Source of the DNA: Candidatus Woesearchaeota archaeon
Lineage (GTDB): Archaea; Nanobdellota; Nanobdellia; SCGC-AAA011-G17; VGLX01
Direction of reading: 5' to 3'
Assembly: GCA_016866645.1 (NCBI GenBank)
Contig: VGLX01000047.1
Coordinates: 1 to 8,013, forward strand
Length of the DNA stretch: 8,013 nt
The position numbers and the translations under genes were made by a program. The notes under the pieces were generated by a model, which was not told where the DNA came from, did no database searches, and saw only the letters and a list, made by a program, of their open reading frames with translations. Positions 1-4,539 of this stretch are shown piece by piece (the stretch's first letter is position 1; each line of letters begins with the position of its first letter).

Positions 1-428
1 TCCACCTGGAAGCTTATCATTGTCTTGTAGTCGTAATCGTTGAACATCAGGCTGCACTTGTTGTTCTTCTTGGCGTTGTTGAATGTCTTTGTGCCGTACA
101 TCTCTATGCTGCTGATCAGGCTTTTGTCAAAGTCTTCTGGCGAGGACTGGAGATCTAACAAGAACTCGAGACGTTTCTTGGTAGTTTTCTTCCATGACTT
201 CTTCTTGCACTTGTCTATGAAGGCTACGCACTCTTTGATGTAAAAGTTTATGGCCTCATCTTTTGGGACCAGTCCTGTTCCTTTGACCGCGAGGTTTATC
301 TTGTCGCCGTAAGTCGCCATCACCGGCAGGTGGGCTTCGTAGCCGATGTTCTTGCCTTTGATCATGGCTTTTATGCCTTTCTTTCTCTTTTCAATCTGCC
401 ATTCCCAGAATTCTTCAGGAAGCTCCAT
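1..428 (-). CDS. Hypothetical protein, C-terminus beyond the window
   Basis: An open frame starts at the ATG at 428-426 and runs off the left end with no stop, giving 142 visible residues. It begins MELPEEFWEWQIEKRKKG and continues as a charged, Lys-rich soluble protein with no signal peptide or membrane segment. A basic stretch at about residues 70-85 (KCKKKSWKKTTKKR) is followed by a mixed region containing SIEMYGTKTFNNAKKNNKC. I do not recognise the family. A TATA-like box about 29 bases upstream and no Shine-Dalgarno site suggest a leaderless mRNA starting just after the upstream solenoid gene stops. The start is supported by the lack of another in-frame ATG before the promoter and by the codon pattern, which matches the neighbouring genes. 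Confidence 0.75.
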   Translation of the reverse strand, partial: MELPEEFWEWQIEKRKKGIKAMIKGKNIGYEAHLPVMATYGDKINLAVKGTGLVPKDEAINFYIKECVAFIDKCKKKSWKKTTKKRLEFLLDLQSSPEDFDKSLISSIEMYGTKTFNNAKKNNKCSLMFNDYDYKTMISFQV

Positions 429-451
429 CGATAAGAAAGAAGGCTTGGATG

Positions 452-463
452 TTTTTAAATATT
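452..463 (-). promoter_or_regulatory. TATA box for the gene at 1-428
   Basis: On the minus strand this reads AATATTTAAAAA, centred about 29 bases before the ATG at 428. That is the spacing expected for a leaderless or near-leaderless archaeal transcript. It lies immediately beside the stop codon of the upstream solenoid gene (465-467), so the downstream gene probably has its own promoter rather than depending on read-through. Confidence 0.55.
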
Positions 464-464
464 C

Positions 465-1142
465 TTATGTGCGCTTCTTCAACCCTGACTCTACAGCCAC
501 TGCTTCAGCCTTTTCTAAGTCCCCCATCTTCTTGTAGTGCCTTATCGCGGACTTGTAATGCCTCATAGACTTCTTGTACATCACGTTATGCATCGCTAGA
601 CGAGCAGCTTTTAGGAAATGGTCTGCTTTGTCCTTGGGCATAGCGTTCTTGGCTGCTTTCTCGTAGGCCCTTACTGATAGGTGGTCAAGTTTTGCTTTGG
701 TCGCGACCTCTGAAGCAGTATCTGCCATTCCGCATTGGGTGTAAAGCTTAACAGCCGCTTCTATCAGCCCGGCTTCTTCGCATATCTTAGCTGCCGTCGC
801 GTAGTTGTTCCTGTTCTTTTCTAGCTTGATAGATTTCTTGTAAAGCTTTTGCGCTAGCTGCCTTAGGTTCAGGCTTGTCGCACGCCTAGCCCCCCTTAAT
901 AAGTAGTGGGACTTTTCGTTAGGCTTCTCAGACTTGTTGGCCAAGTGCTCGTAAACCTTAACTATCCTTTCCGGGCTGATCCTGGAAGCTACTCGTTCAG
1001 CATCACGGGTGTAACTTTCTTTCTCGCTAAAACTGAGAGAGAAGATAGCTGCCCGTTCGTAATAATTGACCGCCTTGTCTAACTCCCCATTTGATTCTGA
1101 GAGTTTTGCTTTGGCTAAAAGTTTTTCTGGGGTTTGAGCCAT
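465..1142 (-). CDS. TPR/SNAP-like alpha-solenoid protein, 225 aa
   Basis: The protein is almost entirely helical. It is built from repeating helix pairs of the form 'A..L....G....A...Y..A': ESNGELDKAVNYYERAA (residues 16-32), LRQLAQKLYKKSIKL (93-107), CEEAGLIEAAVKLYTQCG (121-138), LDHLSVRAYEKAAK (152-165), and KSMRHYKSAIRHYKKMGDLEKAEAVA (190-215). This spacing is typical of tetratricopeptide or SNAP-like solenoids, which act as protein-binding scaffolds. No enzymatic motif, signal peptide or membrane segment is visible, and the partner is unknown. The start at 1142 is supported by a TATA-like box centred 26-27 bases upstream. The gene is transcribed divergently from the amino acid permease, with 77 bases between the two start codons. 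The solenoid call is inferred from the repeat pattern, not from a profile match. Confidence 0.8.
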   Translation of the reverse strand: MAQTPEKLLAKAKLSESNGELDKAVNYYERAAIFSLSFSEKESYTRDAERVASRISPERIVKVYEHLANKSEKPNEKSHYLLRGARRATSLNLRQLAQKLYKKSIKLEKNRNNYATAAKICEEAGLIEAAVKLYTQCGMADTASEVATKAKLDHLSVRAYEKAAKNAMPKDKADHFLKAARLAMHNVMYKKSMRHYKSAIRHYKKMGDLEKAEAVAVESGLKKRT

Positions 1143-1163
1143 GTGTTAAGAGTTGAGGCAGGG

Positions 1164-1174
1164 TGTTTAAAAAA
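1164..1174 (-). promoter_or_regulatory. TATA box for the solenoid gene
   Basis: The minus-strand sequence TTTTTTAAACA is centred about 27 bases upstream of the ATG at 1142, as expected for a leaderless archaeal gene. It is one half of a compact divergent promoter region. The permease TATA box lies about 20 bases further on. Confidence 0.5.
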
Positions 1175-1189
1175 TTTTGCGTATAAATC

Positions 1190-1198
1190 TTTATATAG
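1190..1198 (+). promoter_or_regulatory. TATA box for the amino acid permease
   Basis: TTTATATAG is centred 26 bases upstream of the ATG at 1220. No Shine-Dalgarno motif lies between, which suggests a leaderless transcript. A second TATA-like stretch (GTATAAAT, 1181-1188) lies just upstream and could serve either direction of this divergent region. Confidence 0.6.
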
Positions 1199-1219
1199 TC
1201 TTAAGGTTTAAATCACTCT

Positions 1220-2512
1220 ATGAAGCATGATAGAAAAATCCGGCTTAACCGCACTTTAGGGTTCTGGTCTTTGCTGTTCTGCAGCATAGGGGCGATTCTA
1301 GGCGCAGGGATTTATGTGCTGATAGGCAAGGCTGCAGGGATTACCGGCAATTCTGTTTGGCTGTCTTTCGGATTCTCTGCTTTGCTAGCGGTTTTCACAG
1401 GATTAAGCTACGCTGAGCTCGTCTCGATGTTCCCGAAATCCAGCGCAGAGTATGGTTACACTAAAAAGGCTTTAGGGGAAAGAATAGGTTTCGTTACCGG
1501 CATGCAGATAATCATCGCAGGTTTCGCCTCTGCTGCCACTGTAGCTATAGGCTTCGCAGGATACTTCTCAAGGCTTTTCGACACAAGCATAGTGCCTGTA
1601 GCGGTTATCCTGATAATACTATTGTCAATGATTATGGTTTATGGCATAAAAGAGTCGGCCACCATGGCGATAATCTTCACGCTCGTAGAGATGGTCGGGT
1701 TGATAATCGTGATAATCGTCGGGATACCCCATTTGGGACGTGTTGATTATTTCAGCATGCCTCAAGGATTCTCAGGAATCTTCGCAGCAGCAGCTCTGAT
1801 ATTCTTCGCTTACATAGGCTTTGAAGAGATAACACGGCTCGGGGAAGAGACTAAAGATCCTGAAAAGACAATCCCTAAAGCGTTGTTGTTCTCAATCGCT
1901 ATATCCACTGTGTTTTACATACTTGTCGCAATAGCTGCGGTAAGCGTGATAGACTGGAACATATTGGGAGAGTCTAAAGCTCCGCTTGCAGAAGTCGTAG
2001 CAACAGCCCTCGGCAGCAAAGCGTTCCTTCTAATATCGCTCATAGCATTATTCGCCACAGCCAACACTGCGCTGTTCATGATGGTGGCCAATTCGAGGAT
2101 AATCTATGGCATGGCTGTGGAGAAGATACTCCCTTCAAAGTTAGGTTACATATTGGAAAGCAGGAAAACTCCTTTGTATGCTATCCTGATAACGATGATA
2201 GTGACAATACTGTTCGCGATAGTAGAGAAGATAGAAACTGTAGCAAGCTTAACTGACTTTGCTTTATTCTTGGTATTTTTCACGATAAACCTTGTGGTGA
2301 TAATAATGCGCTACAAACAACCAGAGACTGTAAGACCGTTTAAGATGCCTTTAAACTTTGGGAAGCTCCCAGTGATTGCCTTGTTTGGGATGCTGGCTTC
2401 GTTGGTTATGGCATTCCACATCGATACCGTGATGATAGTATATGGGACTTTAATCCTTGCAGGATTATTCTTGGCCTATGAAGCCATGAAAAGATGTACT
2501 TTCCAATTTTAA
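1220..2512 (+). CDS. APC-superfamily amino acid permease, 430 aa
   Basis: This is a cytoplasmic-membrane secondary transporter that probably takes up amino acids by coupling to ions. A short basic N-terminus (MKHDRKIRLNRTLG) leads into about twelve hydrophobic segments. TM1 carries the broken-helix substrate motif GAILGAGIY (residues 24-32). TM6 carries FFAYIGFEE (195-203), followed by the family signature EETKDPEKTIPKAL. The conserved NSRIIYGMAVEKILP segment is at 291-305. The length matches prokaryotic APC members such as the archaeal ApcT type. There is no C-terminal universal-stress domain, which some archaeal relatives have. The exact substrate cannot be read from the sequence. It stands alone in the plus direction with its own TATA box and a T-rich end. 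The broken gene at 2521-2787 faces it tail to tail. The family call is firm; the substrate is unknown. Confidence 0.95.
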   Translation: MKHDRKIRLNRTLGFWSLLFCSIGAILGAGIYVLIGKAAGITGNSVWLSFGFSALLAVFTGLSYAELVSMFPKSSAEYGYTKKALGERIGFVTGMQIIIAGFASAATVAIGFAGYFSRLFDTSIVPVAVILIILLSMIMVYGIKESATMAIIFTLVEMVGLIIVIIVGIPHLGRVDYFSMPQGFSGIFAAAALIFFAYIGFEEITRLGEETKDPEKTIPKALLFSIAISTVFYILVAIAAVSVIDWNILGESKAPLAEVVATALGSKAFLLISLIALFATANTALFMMVANSRIIYGMAVEKILPSKLGYILESRKTPLYAILITMIVTILFAIVEKIETVASLTDFALFLVFFTINLVVIIMRYKQPETVRPFKMPLNFGKLPVIALFGMLASLVMAFHIDTVMIVYGTLILAGLFLAYEAMKRCTFQF

Positions 2513-2515
2513 TCA

Positions 2516-2529
2516 TTCTTTTATTTTTT
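2516..2529 (+). terminator. T-rich terminator after the permease
   Basis: A thymine-rich tract (TTCTTTTATTTTTT) begins four bases after the permease stop. This is the usual form of an intrinsic archaeal terminator, which needs no hairpin. It overlaps the last codons of the minus-strand broken gene. Confidence 0.5.
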
Positions 2530-2787
2530 CAGCCTCAATACTGAGAACGAAGTGCAGAATTCTAATGGTTCCTGTTTTGGGTTGTCAAAATATACGCGTA
2601 TTATCATGTCGTGCGTGTTTAATATTCCGTCTGCTTCTCTTTTGAACTCGCTGTCAGGGCAGTTTTTGTCTTTGTAAAGGACTCCTACGTGAGAGTTGTC
2701 AAAGACTATAAGGTCTCCTTCTTTAACGTCTTTTCCGAAAATCAGGAAGGGCTTCCGGAAACCGTGGAAGCGATACCAGCCACCCCC
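2521..2787 (-). pseudogene. 5'-truncated gene remnant, possible NlpC/P60- or CHAP-like C-terminus
   Basis: The minus strand is open for 88 codons between a TAA at 2788-2790 and a TAA at 2521-2523. The only in-frame ATG is deep inside, at 2607-2605, and I see no GTG start; the one TTG is near the 3' end. The translation looks like a real protein: GWYRFHGFRKPFLIFGKDV, then KEGDLIVFDNSHVGVLYKDK, then a charged region with NTHDMIIRVYFDNPKQ, and it ends FSVLRLKK. The GDLIVFD...SHVG pattern resembles the strand carrying the catalytic His in NlpC/P60 or CHAP-type peptidases, but the Cys-bearing N-terminal half is absent, so that assignment is tentative. The frame ends 9 bases before the toxin-antitoxin operator repeats, which suggests that arrival of that cassette removed the 5' part. 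A different view is that a non-canonical start is used. Confidence 0.6.
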
Positions 2788-2795
2788 TTAAAAAG

Positions 2796-2876
2796 GATAT
2801 ATCGTTTTTATTTATATACTACCCTATTTAACGATATATCGGTAATATTTATATACTCCAAAAGAATACGATATGC
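2796..2876 (+). repeat. Operator with 37-base periodic units and an inverted repeat
   Basis: GATATATCGTT (2796-2806) and AACGATATATC (2830-2840) form a perfect 11-base inverted repeat. The same region is also a tandem repeat: 2796-2820 and 2833-2857 are 25-base units matching at 22 positions, and each ends in TATTTATATACT. A third partial unit (GATATGC) begins at 2870, exactly another 37 bases on, next to the antitoxin start codon. Autoregulation by the winged-helix antitoxin binding inverted repeats is known for AbiE systems. The copy overlapping the TATA box fits that role, but binding is inferred. Confidence 0.65.
2846..2857 (+). promoter_or_regulatory. TATA box of the toxin-antitoxin operon
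   Basis: TATTTATATACT is centred about 26 bases upstream of the ATG at 2878, giving a leaderless transcript. The same 12 bases occur 37 bases upstream (2809-2820), where they could form a second promoter or be part of the repeated operator unit. Confidence 0.6.
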
Positions 2877-2877
2877 T

Positions 2878-3459
2878 ATGCAAGACAAGGTTAAAGAACG
2901 CATCATCAGGGTATTGCTAACCGAAAAACAGCCCTTAAGCAAGTACAGAGCTGCTAAGCTAGCTCACGCCTCATTCGGCTGGACGCATGAATTCTTAAGC
3001 CAACTAGAAAGACTAAAACTAGTCGACAAGACAAAAGTTACTAACCCTAAAGGGCTGATTGGATACTGGCTGTCATTCCACAAAAAACCGAAATACCGGG
3101 AGTACATGATACAAAAGCCTTTAGATCTCCTCAAGAAAACAAAGCTAGACTACGCAATCACCACTTACTACGCTGAGAATAGGGTGCAGCATTTCCTATT
3201 CCCCTCAAGGCTTGATATTTACATCAAAAAAGAGGACTTAGAAGAATGGCATAAAGCCTTGATGAAAGAAGGGCTGTACGGCAAAGGGAACGTCAGGCTC
3301 CTGATCAACGGCGCAGGACCACTGTATAACTCGCAGAAAATCCAAGGCCTAAAAATAGTCTCACTGCCACAACTGATACTGGACCTGAAAGCCGAATCAG
3401 GACCATGCGAAGAAGCAGCAGAGATGCTGATAAAAAAGCTAAAAGAAAATGTACGCTGA
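2878..3459 (+). CDS. AbiEi-like antitoxin / winged-helix transcriptional repressor, 193 aa
   Basis: The N-terminal part (about residues 5-70) is a winged helix-turn-helix: SKYRAAKLAHASFGWTHEFLSQLERLKLVD is followed by a wing ending GYWLSFHKKP. The C-terminal part has the pattern of AbiEi-type antitoxins: TTYYAENRVQHFLFPSRLDIYI (about 95-116), GNVRLLI (137-143), then KIVSLPQLILDLKAESG (159-175) and EEAAEMLIKKL. The frame stays open upstream to 2689, but the start at 2878 is preferred. It follows a well-placed TATA box and operator, begins directly before the DNA-binding domain, and leaves the upstream stretch to the minus-strand remnant. The toxin gene overlaps its end by 11 bases, so the two are probably translationally coupled. 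The expected role is to neutralise the toxin and repress the operon. Confidence 0.8.
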   Translation: MQDKVKERIIRVLLTEKQPLSKYRAAKLAHASFGWTHEFLSQLERLKLVDKTKVTNPKGLIGYWLSFHKKPKYREYMIQKPLDLLKKTKLDYAITTYYAENRVQHFLFPSRLDIYIKKEDLEEWHKALMKEGLYGKGNVRLLINGAGPLYNSQKIQGLKIVSLPQLILDLKAESGPCEEAAEMLIKKLKENVR

Positions 3460-4234
3460 ATTCGAGACCAGAACATCATATGAGTACCTGCAAGAAGTTA
3501 TCAAGTCCTTAGAAGATCCTATCTGCATCTTGGGAGGATGGGCAGTGTTCTTCCACGTAAACAAGAATTTCCAAAAGTCCCAAGGAAGACCTTACTTAGG
3601 AAGCAGGGATATAGATTTAGGATTTCACTTAGACAAGAATATGGCCCTAGAAGAGATGAAAAGCTCTGCCTTAGCCAAAGATGTAGACGTTCTGCAAAAC
3701 AGGCTGAAGTTCAAGCCGATTTCCTTCAGGTTCTTCAAAGAGATTCATACAGAAACAGGAAAAGAGATAGAAACAGGACATGTGCCGTCTCATTTCATCT
3801 TTCCGATGTATGTTGACCCAATAGTAGACTTCATCCCGAAAAGATTCAAAGAAGTGTTCCATTTCCAGCCTATTGACGAGCCTTTGCTACAGTTCGCTTT
3901 CAAAGATAAAGCGTTCAGGGAGGAGCTTGAAGACTTCAACAAGAGATTATGGGTGCCGAAGCCAGAATTATTGGCCGCAACAAAAATAAACGCCCTTAAA
4001 GGAAGGGATAAAGGGCATAAGAAAATAAAAGACATATGCGACATCTTCGCCTTGCTCTGGTATTCAGGAGAAAAACCACAACTTATCAGCAAAAAAATCA
4101 GGCAGTTCACTCCCAAAGGTACAATAAAAAAAGCATATGGCACCATAAAAGAGAAAGATTACGAAAAAGCGGGCAGCCAAGTAAACCATGACACTAAAGA
4201 AGTGAAAAAAGTAATCGAAACATTAACAGCTTAA
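3449..4234 (+). CDS. AbiEii-like nucleotidyltransferase toxin, 261 aa
   Basis: The protein has the core of the AbiEii/AbiGii group of DNA polymerase beta-like nucleotidyltransferases. CILGGWAVFFH (residues 26-36) gives the glycine motif. GSRDIDLGF (51-59) gives the two metal-binding aspartates D54 and D56. PIVDFIP (124-130) offers a third acidic strand residue, D127. The helical signature KINALKGRDKGHKKIKDICDI (179-199) matches motif IV of this family. All key residues are present, so it looks active. Members of the family halt growth, and the related MenT toxins add nucleotides to tRNA acceptor ends; the target here is unknown. The start overlaps the antitoxin stop by 11 bases, as expected for a coupled operon. 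It converges on a tiny minus-strand frame at 4231-4296. The family call is strong; the physiological role (phage defence or cassette maintenance) is inferred. Confidence 0.85.
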   Translation: MYAEFETRTSYEYLQEVIKSLEDPICILGGWAVFFHVNKNFQKSQGRPYLGSRDIDLGFHLDKNMALEEMKSSALAKDVDVLQNRLKFKPISFRFFKEIHTETGKEIETGHVPSHFIFPMYVDPIVDFIPKRFKEVFHFQPIDEPLLQFAFKDKAFREELEDFNKRLWVPKPELLAATKINALKGRDKGHKKIKDICDIFALLWYSGEKPQLISKKIRQFTPKGTIKKAYGTIKEKDYEKAGSQVNHDTKEVKKVIETLTA

Positions 4235-4296
4235 GATTTGCACTCTTCATCCTTGTCAGATGTTAGTTCTTTGCCACAAACTATACAATGTTCCAT
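4231..4296 (-). CDS. Possible 21-aa CxxC microprotein
   Basis: A short frame (MEHCIVCGKELTSDKDEECK plus a final Ser) begins at 4296 and ends three bases into the toxin gene end, tail to tail. HCIVCG looks like one half of a zinc knuckle, and a third Cys lies near the end. The second CxxC pair expected in a full zinc ribbon is missing, so this could be a truncated ribbon gene. Unlike most genes here it is preceded by a Shine-Dalgarno-like GGGGGAGTGG, with nine bases between its GGAG and the ATG, and by a TATA box further up. Frames this short arise by chance, so the call rests on the ribosome-binding site and the cysteine pattern. Confidence 0.4.
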   Translation of the reverse strand: MEHCIVCGKELTSDKDEECKS

Positions 4297-4372
4297 TCGC
4301 AACCACTCCCCCTGTTAGTAGCTGCGAGGCGCCTTGCGCGGAGAGTATACTAGACAAGCCTCGGTTATAAAC
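4297..4372 (-). promoter_or_regulatory. Promoter and structured leader of the CxxC microprotein
   Basis: On the minus strand GTTTATAACC (4363-4372) is a TATA candidate that would start RNA near 4341 and give a leader of about 45 bases. In that leader ACTCTCC (4346-4340) can pair over seven positions with GGGGAGT (4311-4305), which contains the Shine-Dalgarno site. A smaller GCGC-AAG-GCGC hairpin lies between them. Pairing could hide the ribosome-binding site. No switching ligand or known riboswitch class is recognised. Confidence 0.3.
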
Positions 4373-4381
4373 TTTGTAATG

Positions 4382-4386
4382 AAAAA
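4382..4386 (-). terminator. Oligo-T terminator downstream of tRNA-Thr
   Basis: Five consecutive T on the minus strand (GTGTTTTTCATT) lie about 36 bases past the tRNA end. Shorter T4 runs occur directly after the tRNA and at 4395-4398. Archaeal RNA polymerase stops at such T runs. Confidence 0.35.
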
Positions 4387-4457
4387 CACAATACAAAAGG
4401 GGATTAGAACGTTATGTTAAAAGCCTCAGAGGGGATTTGAACCCCCGACCTATTGCT

Positions 4458-4477
4458 TTCCTTGCTTTCTTGAAGCA
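4458..4477 (-). other. Anticodon-loop intron of tRNA-Thr (37/38)
   Basis: Twenty bases lie at the canonical archaeal site after A37. The intron forms a TGCTT/AAGCA hairpin with loop CAAGA. The splice-site fold is irregular: the best central helix is three pairs (CCT/AGG) with bulges CGTA and AAAG, so it is a relaxed rather than a strict bulge-helix-bulge. Removal gives the loop CTCGTAA. The cut can slide by one A without changing the product. Confidence 0.75.
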
Positions 4478-4495
4478 TACGAGGCAATTGCTCTA

Positions 4496-4518
4496 TTGCC
4501 CTGAACCTTGCAGGTTAT
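4496..4518 (-). other. D-loop intron of tRNA-Thr (after G19)
   Basis: Twenty-three bases interrupt the D-loop. Removing them restores AGCCCGGTA between the D-stem strands. The fold resembles an archaeal bulge-helix-bulge: exon GCCC pairs with intron GGGC in a perfect four-base central helix, an AACCT/AGGTT hairpin sits inside the intron, and unpaired GGAT and AATA hold the two cut sites. The exact cut could shift by a base (G-A and T-A alternatives give GGTA or GGATA). D-loop introns are a non-canonical position, known mainly from some Thermoproteales and a few DPANN archaea. Confidence 0.75.
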
Positions 4519-4539
4519 CCGGGCTGAGCTACTGAGGCA

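Larger units (their letters stand above)
4422..4538 (-). tRNA. tRNA-Thr(CGU) with two introns
   Basis: Reading the minus strand from 4538, every arm of a class I tRNA can be placed. The acceptor is GCCTCAG/CTGAGGC. The D-stem is GCTC/GAGC, with loop AGCCCGG completed by TA after the first intron. The anticodon stem is ATTGC/GCAAT, with loop CTCGTAA after removal of the second intron. The variable loop is AGGTC, and the T arm is GGGGG-TTCAAAT-CCCCT. The anticodon CGT (4481-4479) reads ACG (Thr). The next base, 4422, gives discriminator U, which fits archaeal tRNA-Thr. The 117-base gene becomes 74 bases once the introns (23 and 20 bases) are removed; CCA is not encoded. Its 5' end is one base after the hydrolase stop. 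Identity depends on the intron placement, which all standard arm lengths support. Confidence 0.9.

Noticed and set aside
2689..2877. A 63-codon N-terminal extension of the antitoxin
   Set aside because: The frame is open, but the stretch spans the operator, the TATA box and the minus-strand remnant, gives an unconvincing protein, and would put translation upstream of the mapped promoter elements.
3790..4146. Minus-strand frame of 118 codons inside the toxin gene
   Set aside because: It is a shadow of the toxin, which carries clear nucleotidyltransferase motifs in the plus frame.
4470..4480. Alternative anticodon readings (UCA or CAA) from the intron-rich loop
   Set aside because: They break the ATTGC/GCAAT stem or the seven-base loop. 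CGU fits the invariant U33, the variable loop length and the U discriminator.
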